Below, piece after piece: positions 11,359 to 23,439 of a stretch of DNA of 64,000 nucleotides. Source of the stretch: Botryotinia globosa (lineage: Eukaryota; Ascomycota; Leotiomycetes; Helotiales; Sclerotiniaceae); NCBI GenBank assembly GCA_014898425.1, contig RCSZ01000010.1, forward strand, positions 1,302,001 through 1,366,000, written 5' to 3'. Every line of letters starts with the position of its first letter. The stretch's first letter is position 1. The notes below the pieces were generated by a model, which saw nothing but the letters and a program-made list of their open reading frames with translations, ran no database searches and was not told the DNA's origin. The translations under genes and the position numbers were made by a program.

Positions 11359-13283
11359 ATGGATTATTCTGCCTCGATCAATGATGCAGATAATCCTGCG
11401 GGTGCTTCTCCTTGGGGATCTTCCCCCACTGGCTCACCACAGCATCCAAAAACTAGCACATTTCCACCCAGAGATATTGTGTCACCGACACCGTACAACC
11501 CGGATCAACAAGGCGGTGCAGGCTATTCGCAAGAAGATATAATGGGGACTGGAGGTTTCAATCGACCCGATAGCAGTGCTGGTGCATCGGTTTCTGATGC
11601 CGAAAGTCGCAGACCTGACACTGTTGAATCAAGTCAAAGCGATGCCGACGCACAGCAAGGTTTTGCACAATATCAACAGCAATCAGCTCCACAGCAACAG
11701 TATCCAGCGGGCCAACATAGGCCGGAACCTCAGAGATATCATCATTCTGCTGCGCGACAAGGCCACCACCCACTGGCACCTCATTACAAGCTGCAAGCGA
11801 AAATCACCGGACTGGAGCGCACCGGGAGGAAAGACCCTATCTTGCGATTTGATGTACACGTAAGTCATCGGTCAAGGAATGTGTAGCTGTGGTCTTGGCT
11901 AACTGATTGTGTAGACCAATCTTCCAAAATTTAGAACAACACAATTTCGCGATGTCCGACGAACGCATTCCGAATTCATCAAGTTAGCAGATCATTTAAT
12001 ATCCTCAAATCCGGAAGCTATAGTTCCCGCAGTTCCTCCCGCGTTAACATCTGCTGGTGCTGGCACTGATGAGGATGAAGCGCGCGTTAAAGCTTCTCTC
12101 CAAAGATGGCTCAATTATGTTTGCTCTAATGACGTATTAATGAGGGATGATGAGATGGTTCTGTTTGTTGAAAGCGATTTTGGATACAGCCCAATGCTGA
12201 AGCGAAAGCAACCAGCCACTGGAGTTCGCCGAAGAGTTATCAAGCAATTTGCACCTCCGCCCGATGATACGCCAGAGTTACAAGATGCAAGGCCGGTCGT
12301 GAAGCTCTTTTACCTAGGAACGATGGATGCAGGTCACAAGGTAGACAAATTGGTCAAAGCAAGACGAGGTAGGTTGTCACATGACAGTTGTATATCCAAA
12401 TACTAATGTGTAAACAGGTCTTGGTTTAGCGGAGTCCGATTTCGGTGTCAAACTAGGCGCAATGAATATCCAAGAGCCTCACCAAGGCCTTGCTAATGCA
12501 TACCGTAAGCTTGGAAAGACAATCCAAAGTACAGGAGATTTCCATGCAGCACAAGGTACTGCTGAAGCCACAACCATAGGTGATCCTCTTCAGTATCACT
12601 CTCAAGATTCATTTATTGTCAAAGAAACTCTCACAAACCGACACATACTTCTGCGCGAGTTACTACAGGCTCAGCAATTAACCCGAAGCAAGCTTAATGC
12701 TGCAGACCGCTTGAAGGCCAGCTCATCTGTCCGAAGGGAAAAGGTTGATGAAGCCATATCAGCACTTGATGAAGCACGCAGCAATGAAGTTTATCTTCAC
12801 AACAAAACCCAACGTGTCACGGCAAACTTATTACTTGAACAACGAAGATGGTTCGCTCGGACTGCTGCAGATCTAAGATTAAGCATTCGAGAATATGTGA
12901 TTCGTGAAATTGAAGCGGAGCGACGGACGCTGGCGACCTTGGAAAGCATTAGACCTGATATACGAGCGATCGATTCTTCTGGTGGACTTAGCCGGCTGGG
13001 TAGGGAATCACACCCCGCAGCAAGGAGAGCCAGTCTTGCAGCCAGTCAAGGTCCCAAAGGTGATTCGTGGTCTGGTGTTCCAAGACGTCCCGATGGACTT
13101 AACCGGAGTATTTCAGGCAGTTTTATGTCTACTCCCGACGGCGCAAATGGCGAAGAAGAAGGCGTGGGTCGTGATAGGTCGCTCAGTGGCAGCACTGGTG
13201 GATTGCCGGGCTTAAAGGAAGAAGATGACGAGGACCGAGTTGATGCAAGAAATGCGGCGTCGAGATTGGCTAATGTTCTATGA
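11359..13283 (+). CDS. vps17: Retromer sorting nexin Vps17
   Basis: PX-BAR sorting nexin that pairs with Vps5 to coat endosomal tubules for endosome-to-Golgi retrieval. Exons: 11359-11859, 11915-12368, 12418-13283 (introns 55 and 49 nt), 606 residues. A Gln/Ser/Pro-rich N-terminus (about 1-140) precedes the PX domain (about 145-265), which starts at YKLQAKITGLERTGRKDPI and includes FRTTQFRDVRR. The BAR region (about 300-525) contains ADRLKASSSVRREKVDEAI and a long charged coiled coil. A Ser-rich, acidic tail ends in SRLANVL. The PX domain and the segment ESDFGVKLG match the fungal Vps17 pattern better than Vps5 or Snx4. Confidence 0.95.
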
Positions 13284-15581
13284 AGTGGTCTATTGCCGAG
13301 AATTCTTCTTAGCAAGAAACTTTCCCGGTATTATGATCCGAGAAAAGGACCCTGGTCACACCCATTGTATCACCCAAAATCTGTATCGTTCATGCAAAGT
13401 GTATGCAATACAATAATTTTTGTGCGACTTTATCCGTTAAGCTACTGGTATCATGTATGTTTTTGATACTACTTGAGAATATTTGACAAGATCATTTGGG
13501 TACCGTCCAAAATGGCCAGGTAGGTTTCCTCACCGCTTAAGTAGATGATTGCTTCTCGTAGTCTAGTATGCACCCATTGCATATATATCACTTAAAAATG
13601 AGCCGCAAATCCGCTAGACCCTCGAAAAGTTTCCAGGGCTCCCGGTTAAATGCATATACGCCCTTTAGTATCTTTCGCTAATCAAGATGATTACATTAAT
13701 TACATTAATTACATTACATTACATTACCTTATATTACCCTTGTGAATGGATAAGCAAGCCCAAAATCAATCCGAACCAGGCCTTTGGTTCGTACAACACC
13801 CAACGACACTCCTTTGAAAAGCAGACTTCCTTCTATCATATTAAACATGTGCCACAAGCTTCATTGAAAACAATTTGATAAACTTTCTGTATCACATCTC
13901 TGATTTCTGCAGACTCTTGAATTTTTAAGAGAACATGCAGCAGCAGCTTTAGCCACGTCAGAAACTCTCTCAACGATCAAAGGTTACGATCTACCCTCCC
14001 ATCATATCATCCTCTCCAGTAGGATCAAAACATCAATCTACCACCCGGAATTAAAAATGCGACGTTGTGGAGGGAGAATGCATTTTTACACAACATCAGG
14101 CATGCGGGCCGTGTTCTTCCGAAGAGGGGCATAATAAGCCATCTAATATTCTAACTCTTCTTGTCTTTGTACCCAAGTACTTGATTTTTCTTACTTTTTC
14201 TTACCTTTTCTTAACTCCCCTTCGGATACTTGCTCCTTTTCAGCTTGGATTGAACATCCCTTCGCTGCTACTCAATTCGCCATTGCCACCTTAATTCTGC
14301 GGGAAAGTGGGTTTCTTCGAATAAAGATGAGGAAATGCGAAAAGCCCTGGTTACCCAGTATGTGTGCCATGACGAACTTGGTATCACATCTTGGCTCTGC
14401 TTATCGGCGTAAAATATCCAATGTCGCCGTTTACGAATATTCCTATCAGCATCATGCCATTCTTAACCATACTACCTCCACCAGCCTTACCGAATTTTCA
14501 TGAATTCGAGGAATGCGCCATCCAGGATATCAATATCTCTATCACCTTTTTTCCATCACAAAAGAACCCATCAACGGGTAAATCGACGATCGAGAGAAGA
14601 GTTCTGTGGTGATTGCACCAACACTCCGATGTTAATCTAATAAGGTTGGGAAGAATCTGGGGTATGGAGGAAAATGATTGTCCGTGTTTGAAGCTTGGTG
14701 ACGACTAATCACGTATCATCTAGGGAAATCAATGCTCCATTAAGTTTCTCCACTCTCTCATAGATGCGAATGGAGCGGTGGGATTGGCCGTATTCGACGT
14801 CTTATCGGACCCAGGCCTCTGATAGCTTTATATCCGGCATGTGTATAATATATTGTTGACTTTTCAAGACATTAGTTGATATGTACGTCTTGTCACTTCA
14901 ACGATGTACGCTGCACACCGATAAACAACGCAAAGTAATGGGCGATGTACCAGTTGCTAGGATAAGCGTCAAGTGCGGGGCCGGAACATACTTCTAGCCA
15001 CACAGCTATCTTCAACGTCTAGGTAGCTACAGCAAGATATCCGGCAATGTTGTATCTTTTATCTGCCGTTACACCTCATACGATCTTTTCAGGATCTTCA
15101 CCATTTGGATATACATGAAATAAAGTATATTTCACTCCAATCGCGGAGGTACCTAATACAAAGGTCCGACTCCGCTGGAAGCACAGAATTCAATCAAGAT
15201 GTGGTGTGCTTCCGTGCCTGCGTCTGCAGGGTACAGATGCATGGGATATACACATGTCCGCAACATTCCAGTGGATTGATTGTTACTGAGTATACTGCGC
15301 GATGGATAGCAACATGATAGATTATGTATTTGCATGATAGATGTCTTGCAATCGAAATGGATCATGATAGAGTAGATAGCTACAAGCTATGTGACTTGAC
15401 GAGGAGAGCGCCAATCTCTCCTCCAGGGGAAGAAGGTAAACGGTATAAGTTTGGGGGTTTACTTTGGAGAGTGCGAAAATAGAAGAATTTATTAAGCCCC
15501 CACACTTTTCTTTCTTGGTCAGAGCACTAAGAGGACATTTTTGTTACCTCATATCTTTGATATCATACAGAGCAATCTCAA
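13284..15581. other. Intergenic, no supported gene (2.3 kb)
   Basis: Nothing with recognisable coding content. There is an ATTAC/TTACA tandem tract at about 13690-13730. The right end is the promoter of the sorbitol dehydrogenase-like gene. ORFs of 60-75 codons here lack motifs or splice-consistent extensions. Confidence 0.5.
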
Positions 15582-17094
15582 ATGGCACCAGCTTACAATG
15601 AAAATGTGATGAACGTGGAGGTCACATCCCGCGTCAGTAATAAGTCTAGCATTCTTAGTAGCGTTCTACACGGAATACAAGATGTGAGATTGGTAAGAAC
15701 TCATCCCACTTATACTCAGGCACATATAAATATATCAAGAGCACCCCAATTGACTTTGAAGATTTAGGAAGTTCGCAATATCACCGAACCTCTTATCGGA
15801 GAACTTCAAGTTCAGATCAAATCGACTGGCATCTGCGGTTCTGATGTAAGCTACTACAAGAAGTTCGCCAATGGCGATTTATGTGCTTGTGCACCTCTAT
15901 CTCTTGGTCATGAAGCTTCAGGTGTCGTTGTAGGGATTGGACCACAAGTTAATGGCTTTGCTATTGGAGACCGAGTCGCCCTCGAGGTGGGCATATCATG
16001 TGGTCAATGTGATATCTGTAGAAAAGGAAGATATAACCTTTGCAAGAAGATGAGATTCAGGAGTAGTGCAAAAAGTGTACCTCATTTTCAGGGGACATTG
16101 CAAGAGAGGATCAATCATCCAGCTGTTTGGTGTCACAAGTATGTTCTCAAAGTCTATGAAGGCAACTTTAGCAAAGCAGCTTACTGAACTTTCATTCAGG
16201 CTTCCGGATCATATCTCATTCGACGCTGCTGCGCTTTTGGAACCACTCTCCGTGGCAATTCATTCTGTGAATCGAGCAGCGCCTACACCTGGATCCACAG
16301 CCGTTGTCATCGGAGTAAGTCATTGCTTTAAGAAATCCCCATGCATCACAAATTTTACTCATTTAGTTTTGATCACTTTGCTAAAATATCACCAGGCTGG
16401 AGCCGTAGGCCTCCTCGTCGCTGCCATGGCTCGTCAATCTGGCTGCCCTATTGTAACGATAACCGACATCTCCGCGAACCGAGTCCAATACGCCCTCGAC
16501 CACGGTTTCGCTACCCACGGATACGTGATTCCTCCTTCTAGCTCCAACTCCAGCGCTCCCTCCACTGCTTCCTCCTCGGGAACATCCACGCCTTCTTTAG
16601 CTTCAGGAACTACAACACCTATCTCTTCCTATACCACCATCTCCGATCGTCTCAACTCCGCCAAATGCACTGCTTCAGATATCCTCTCCATTTCATCCCC
16701 AGATGACATCCTCTCCGAAGACGACCACGAAGGCGCTGACGTAACTTTTGAATGCACCGGTAAAGAAATATGCATGCAAACCGCCATCTACAGCACCAAA
16801 CCAGGTGGAAAAGTAATCATGGTCGGCATGGGAACACCCATCCAAACACTCCCTCTCTCCGCTGCTCATCTCCGCGAAGTAGACATTCTAGGCGTCTTCA
16901 GATACGCAAATACGTATCCGACCGGTATCAGAATGTTAGGTGCTAGCGGGAAGAAAGGAGGTCTTCCGAGCTTGGACAACATGGTTACACATCGATTTAA
17001 AGGTCTCGGAAATGCGAAGCAAGCATTTGATTTGGCGGGGAAGACGATGGATGAGCACGGGGATCTTATCTTAAAGGTGGTGATTGAGGTATAA
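15582..17094 (+). CDS. Zinc-dependent sorbitol/polyol dehydrogenase (MDR family)
   Basis: Medium-chain dehydrogenase, probably oxidising a polyol such as sorbitol, xylitol or arabinitol with NAD+. Exons: 15582-15692, 15768-16138, 16200-16314, 16396-17094; 431 residues. Catalytic zinc motifs are GICGSD and GHEASG; the structural zinc cluster is CGQCDICRKGRYNLC. ALLEPLSVAIH and the nucleotide-binding AGAVGLL (joined across intron 3) follow. Unusual: a Ser/Thr/Pro-rich stretch of about 40 residues (roughly residues 255-300) sits inside the coenzyme domain and makes the protein longer than the usual 350-380. The reading frame is intact through it, so I read it as a real insertion. The exact substrate cannot be told from sequence. 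Confidence 0.92.
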
Positions 17095-17964
17095 AAGCAT
17101 ACAAGCGGAAATGATGGAGTTATTTGACTTTTGTGGGAATATAATGAATTTTTCTTCTACCATTTTCTTAAATACACGATTCGGTATGCTTTTGAAAGGT
17201 CAATCTGGGAAAGTGGTTGAAGGGATGAAATTTGGTGTTTTGCTGTGAAAGAAAGATATCTGGTGTTGGGCTGGCGTCATGCTTTGAAGCTGGAGATAGA
17301 GAGATCAAATATATTTGCAATTAAATTGATATATTCAAATTTCGCCTCATGTTGAAAACATATTACTTAAATAAGACCTCAAGCACACATGAGATCGATA
17401 CTCTTCTCCTAAAATGGGTACTCAAACTCGCTTCAAATATTAGGATTCTTGAAAGGCATTTGGTCATGGCCGACTTGAGCCAATATATCTGATCAATAAT
17501 ACCCTACCTGTATTTCTTATTTCCCCACGATGCCATTTCGCATTCAACATCCAGATTCGCTTTCTATCCATCAAGGTTGTGATATTGGTTTCTCAATCAC
17601 CTCTTAAGCACGAGTACCATGTAGATATCCGTGTCTAAATCTGGTAACAATGTCGTGCGACTACATCTCAAAACCAAACACACAATTGTGTAACAATCCA
17701 TCGAATCATACTTCCTTGTTGACGTTGTTTCACAAGATAAGATATGCAAGCGGAAAATTCATGTTCATGTCAGGTCAGGTATTCATTGCCTATCTAATTC
17801 TCGTTCATTCGTAACTCTCATTCTCATGATATCTGAAATCCCTCATGCAAGTACGCCAGATTCCCTTTTCTTCAAAATGTAAATCGCGCACCACCTGCAT
17901 GCCTACCCATACCTTCATACGCCCAAGCCGAAATACGCCGTTGAAACCATGGGGGAAAGCTATC
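17095..17964. other. Convergent 3' intergenic region
   Basis: 870 bp between the convergent sorbitol dehydrogenase-like and csn6 genes. It is AT-rich with no supported gene and presumably holds both 3' UTRs. Confidence 0.5.
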
Positions 17965-19241
17965 CTATGACATTAGATCTCCAGCATGCATTACTTCTCG
18001 CATTGGATGACCTTGGTCCCCCCAGCCCATTCCAGGGCGCTTCATTCCGCTAGCCTTTCCGTTCTCTACAACGGCAAATCTCTTTCCTGTTTCTCTGATA
18101 TCATGCGCTGATTTCGTGAGCTCGCTGAGGAGGGAGATGAGGCTGACATCGTTTTTCTCAGAGATGAGTTCGTGTTCGAAACCTTGACTGTCGGCGGGTA
18201 TAAGAACAGTAAGACGACCGAGAAGGGCTTGAATAGACCGAAGAATCGAATGATTGACTGGTGCGAAATTCTCCGATTCGATATCTGCTTCCGAGACAAC
18301 GCCGTCGGCTACATACGAGGGAGGAAGGTTTTGGAGGTAAGCGGCGACCAAATTGATTCGGGATTGAAGCATCTTGATAGCATTTGCCTTTGCAGTCAAG
18401 GAGGCAAGCTGTTCTTCGTCTTCTCGTGATAGACTGCTCTCTTCGCGTTTCGAGGTCTCTGAGTCTTTGGACTTTTCTTTACCTTTGCCCTTTCCTTTAC
18501 CTTCCACAATCGTGATTTTCTTGCTAGTACCGTTCACAGCTGTAGCATTCCCTCCACCACGAGCCACGAAATCAACGCTGATCATTTCTGCTTCGCCGGT
18601 CTCGACAGTGAATGGGAGTTCCTTGAATTTGAGCTTGAGTTGTGGTTCCTCGTCTTTCATTTCCTTGTCCTCCCCGGTCTCCATGCCGCTTTCCTCTGCC
18701 TCGTAGTTGCTTTCGTATATCGTGAGAGGCAACTTTCCGCCAACTGCGCCACTGAGTGCTTCCTCAGGATGAAAACCGAGTAGAATGGCAGACTCATTGT
18801 ATGTAGAGAGGATTTGTCGATGAATAGGAAGATGTATGGGTTGTGGTCCAGAGTTAGGAATGATAGTATACCAACCGACAAGATCAAGTGCAGGGACTTT
18901 ATGAACATCCTTCACTGTAGAGAGTCAGTAAGATAGAAATTGCCAACTCAAGTTAGGTTGTACATACTTTGTTGTAATCTTTTCTCAAACCATAATGGTG
19001 ATAGCTTTACTTCATCTTCCTCTGTAGTAAGCAGACATTCGAATGCATGCTCAATAGTGATTTCGCGACCATTCTGTTGACCTAGCAGGGCTCCAACTAC
19101 AGGTCCAGTTTGTTGTCGCAGGGTGTGTCTTGTAATATAGTCTGAAATTGTGAGGAGAACGAGGGGATGGAGAGCTACCTGGAGACTAGTATCGGACGAC
19201 TTCTGTGTCGAAAGTAAGGAATTATGGTTGTCAACAGCCAT
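17965..19241 (-). CDS. csn6: COP9 signalosome subunit 6
   Basis: Non-catalytic MPN subunit of the COP9 signalosome, the complex that removes Nedd8 from cullins; it pairs with the catalytic CSN5. Exons: 19241-18968 and 18914-17965 (53-nt intron), 407 residues. The intron splits an internal ATG codon and yields RLQQMKDVHKVPALDLVGWYT, as expected. The MPN domain (about residues 15-150) has VALHPLVLLTISDYITRH and GPVVGALLGQQNG but lacks the JAMM zinc ligands (no HxH), as in CSN6 and eIF3f. A Lys/Glu/Gly-rich low-complexity linker precedes a helical C-terminus. The start MAVDN was chosen; an in-frame ATG 27 nt upstream (19268) is possible. It is divergent from the gene at 19940. Confidence 0.93.
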
Positions 19242-19939
19242 TATGAAACTTGTAAAAGCACTCAGCAATAAAGACAGACAGTTTTGATAGTTTTGTGATA
19301 TGTTAAAAGAAGTTAGATGTGTTTATGAATTGGCCTGTTTGTTTATTTGTCTGGTATGTCATTGATATAGAGGGAGATTAGTTTGGCGGGAGCTTTATCG
19401 ATTGTATCGGTTAAACTTCGGTTAATAGACAATGCCGCTAGTGTTCTACCAGTCTCCAGTATGGCGAAAGCTTGCCTCCTGAGTATGATAGGCACATAAC
19501 ATCAGGTTTTCCGATAACCTTTCAATAATCCACCTCTCAAGAACAAATTATTTCTGATGAGTCAAAACCCCACAGCTTCTTGTCGTTTCGTTCCTTTACT
19601 CTTTGTCTATCTAGGTCTCATGCATAGAGCTTACATTGATCTGTGAGCTTTCTCATTCTTTAACCTACCTATAAAGACAAGGAAGGGCATGACTACCTGG
19701 AAACGAACAAGCCAAAATAAGATGTCTGTTCAAGCACTGGGTGGTTTTACTTATTGTGAAATGCAGACCCCTTCATTATTAGTATGGAGGTTGATATCAA
19801 ACACGGTAAGATGGTATAATGAAGATGTTAACCTCTTCATCAACCTTTGTGTCTTTGCCCAATCTATGTCCTAATTTCATTTCCTCAATATCTCCTTCTT
19901 TTCTAAAGTTCTTAACTCCCTAGCCTCCACTCCCTCTTC
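19242..19939. promoter_or_regulatory. Divergent promoter region between csn6 and the proline-rich protein gene
   Basis: 698 bp with no supported gene. It is presumed to drive csn6 leftwards and the 19940 gene rightwards. Confidence 0.4.
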
Positions 19940-21917
19940 ATGATGGCCGAAGTTGAACAGGCTAATACACAGAGCGCTACCTCCCCTCAAACTGCTCCCG
20001 GTTTGGAACCTTCTTGTAATTCAGCACCTCTGGCAGACAATTCAGCCCATTCAGTTGATCATCAATCTACTCTAGCTAGTGATACCACTCAGCAAGTGCC
20101 AGAGAGACTCTTACCGGAGCGATCAGTCCCAGAATCTTCAGATGATGAAGTAGAGTTTGTGTTTTCAGTCCCTCGACGAAGGAAGAAAAGACACAGAAGG
20201 TATGACAAAGTCCCATGCCAGTGAATTCATTCTAAGCAAAGCATTTACTAGGCTTGAGCCTCCATCGCAACAGACTCATACCAGCACGGCTAGTCCCATT
20301 TCGAGCGCCGGAATTATAGGTGCTCGCTCATCACCAGAGAAGCTCATACCTGATATGGCTCCTTCGCTTGATCATTGCTCTGAACCTGATGAGATGAACA
20401 GAGCCAGATGCCATTCTGTCAAAGCGATGTATAAAACTGCCACATTAGATACCTCTCCACGGCCATTGAGTCATCCACAGTTGGGGATACCCGTAATATC
20501 TCCTTCACATATTTCTCAAACTATACCGTTCAAAATCCCACCACCTTGGTATGCCAAATCCATACTTCCGCCACCGTCACCAACGTCACCGCACTATAAT
20601 TTAGAATCCACAACTTCCACAACACCAGAGCAAGATCATGTGAAAAAAAGAAAGCATCATGATTCAAGTGAAATTTCAAATCATGTGTCTCTATACATGC
20701 CTTCAGCATCTATGTATCTGCCAAGACCGAAGGCCTTGCCTTCTCACTCGAATACTAGCCCTCTTTATGGACATACGGGATTTGTGGACTTTTTAGAAGA
20801 TCCAAATGTACCAACTACTTTCGGAGGAGTGCCTCTCCCTCTTCCGCCACATCGGCCAGTTATACCTGGTTGGCAAGACTTTTCCTGGAAACCATCAGGT
20901 TACTCACCTCCAAAGTGCGCACCATCTATTGATTCACGAGCAAGTATGTTTTCTAACATCAACAACGACCCGAACTGGCACCGCAAATATTATTTTGGTG
21001 CCGGTGACCCGAATTGTGTCAACTCGCAACAAGTTCCCATTGGAGCCCCTCCCAGCGAGAGATACGTGCAAGAAATGGTGTCACCCAAAACAATACCTCT
21101 TACAACTGAAACCGCACCGGCGTTATATCCTTCAATTCAACCAAAGTTAGTTTCGCAATTACGTCACATGCCTACAAAGATGTCTACCTCTTCCACAAAT
21201 ACCTGTCCTGTGCAACCTTCGATAATTTCATCAAACTCTGCGACATATTCTCAACCCAAACATTCAGTCACACTGGTGAGACATACTTGTCCTACTCCAG
21301 TCCCTCGTCCCCAGGTGACTGCAGCAGATATAAGACGCAAACCTTCTCTATATAGAATACCTGCGTGGCCACATTCGATGGACAACAACAAAGCTTCACC
21401 CATGACAACTCTCGGCGAACGTCAAAATCCGACCGGCGACATCGAACGCAACGATACACTTTCTCCACACATCAACACATCTCGACAAGCGAAACCTACT
21501 GCTTCCCGCACGCTAGGTTCTATCTCATCTCCACTCCAAACTCCAGTTCCACATTCTTCAAGACCAAAAATATCCACATCCGCGTCTGCATCTTCTTCTA
21601 ATCACTCCCCAAATTTGTAAGACCCCTCTCTTCTCATGTCTATATATGAGGTCCTTGATTAACATACAACCAGAATCATAGACATAGCGCAAACGAGTCA
21701 AGATACATTTCCATTTGCAGAAGTAGCGGCTAGACATAATAAACCCATCCAAAAAGTTTTTGATACATTTTCAGCCATAATACAGTTACCGCTACTAAAA
21801 CAGGCAGCAGATGGGAGGAGACACGGGCCATTAGGGAGTGAGAGGATGAGGATGTATAGGGAGGCAAAACGGGCCATGGAGAGGGCGAATAGAGAAAATG
21901 AAAAGGGGAAAAAATGA
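19940..21917 (+). CDS. Proline/serine-rich fungal protein of unknown function
   Basis: Not recognised. Exons: 19940-20199, 20252-21616, 21674-21917; introns 52 and 57 nt; 622 residues. Splicing was inferred because the first two frames end at consensus donors and the third exon supplies a compact charged C-terminus. The N-terminus has an acidic patch (SSDDEVEFVFSVP) followed by RRRKKRHRR, a probable nuclear localisation signal. The middle 450 residues are Pro/Ser/Thr-rich and disordered. The C-terminal 80 residues contain TFPFAEVAARHNKPIQKVFD and IIQLPLL, a helical, possibly helix-turn-helix-like module, then a basic helix ending in ENEKGKK. The NLS plus the terminal module suggests a nuclear protein; this is inference. 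An adjacent ATG (19943) is an equally possible start. Confidence 0.75.
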
Positions 21918-23439
21918 AAGGAAGCAGGGGCGACGAGTGTGGAACTGTACTAGGAAGTCAGGATATGAGATGTGGGAGTTGTGGTTGGATCAATGCTTTG
22001 CTTCAATTCTTTGGTGGTTCATCTGATTTTCAGGTGCTGTCATCACTGAAATTTAAACTTGTTCTCAAGGGCGGGTTGGAGCTAAGATTGATGAAAGAAA
22101 GTTATCAGGCAGATCTCAGCTATATTATCAATTTAAAGGAAGCTCTGATAGGGTTTATCTCAAATTCAATTGCTGCTTGCTTGCGCCTAACTTTTGAAAC
22201 CCCATATTAGAGTTCCCGAACTAATCCATTTCACGAACAAACACTCCATTGTGACTATCAACCTAAGTTCTTCACAATGAACTGTCTGATATTGGTACAA
22301 TAACATGAGAAATTACACAGTATATGTATATAAATCTTAGGATATTCCAAAATTGTCCAGAAATTCAAGATGGGGAGCATTCATAGTATATCGTGCGGAA
22401 TTGTGGTGATATCATGAGCCAAGGACGTGAACATATTTTCGATTGAATGGTCGAGCGATACCGGATAGAGTGATGCTTACCTCCAAAGTTTGGTAAGATT
22501 ATGTGAGAAACAGTTGTTTGGTATCTACGTATTACTCTAAGATCTTACACAATTTTAATATAATCAATCGTGAGATTCGGGCTCGATACTAAAAATTGGT
22601 ACACGTTGCATCGAAAGATTCATACAAAGCATCTCGTAACCTTATATCATGAAATAAAAGATCATTTGGTGTTTCTTTCAGTCTTCAATCCAGCTCCAAC
22701 CACGTCTCGCTCTATAAATGCCCCTACACTGTGAAAGAGAATCATCTTGAAATAGAGATAGAAATACACTCACTCTGATCGCCAACTCGAATGAAACTTT
22801 TGGATTCTTCTCAGCTCCCATCTCATGATATATCCGAACTAAGCAGGCAAAATGTCGCTTCGCGCACTTGAATTCTCATTTCTTAGTTTTCTGCTCCGGG
22901 GAATCATGTGTCTCTTTTTTGCGGGTGGGATAGTTGTGATATTATTTTGTTTACTTTGAGTTGTGAAATGGGGGTTGGGTTGACGGTGTTGTGGGATAGA
23001 AGATGGAAGATGCGTTGGGTAATGAGTGGGATGTTCTGTGTATGGGAAGGAGAAGGAATAGGAAGTGGAAGTGCTGAAAGATGAGGATAGAGGAGGCAAA
23101 ATTGCAAGCTCGTAGATGGGGGGACGAGATACCAAGTGGAGGGTGATGTACAAGGACTGTGTTGAGGGTCATGGAGAGACGAACGCGAAAAATGAAGAAC
23201 CTCCTGTGCTATTTAGATGGGATACAGTTCAGCTATTCCTTCCCATGTGGTTGGCATATTAGCAACAAGGAACATGTTTCCAATGCTATACTCAATTATA
23301 TTGTCCAAGTAAATTTTCGCAAAGTTATCCAAAGCTACCTAGTCTCCAATACAAGACGAAGTGTATCCAAAAACACAGTCCCATATCCCAATTTCAGCAA
23401 ACGCCATTCATCCATTCCAATTTTATTACATGACGGAAC
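21918..23439. other. Intergenic, no supported gene (1.5 kb)
   Basis: AT-rich 3' flanks of two convergent genes. Minus-strand frames of 70-104 codons near 22840-23170 are Ser/Pro/His-rich translations of a purine-rich stretch and carry no recognisable motif. Confidence 0.45.
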
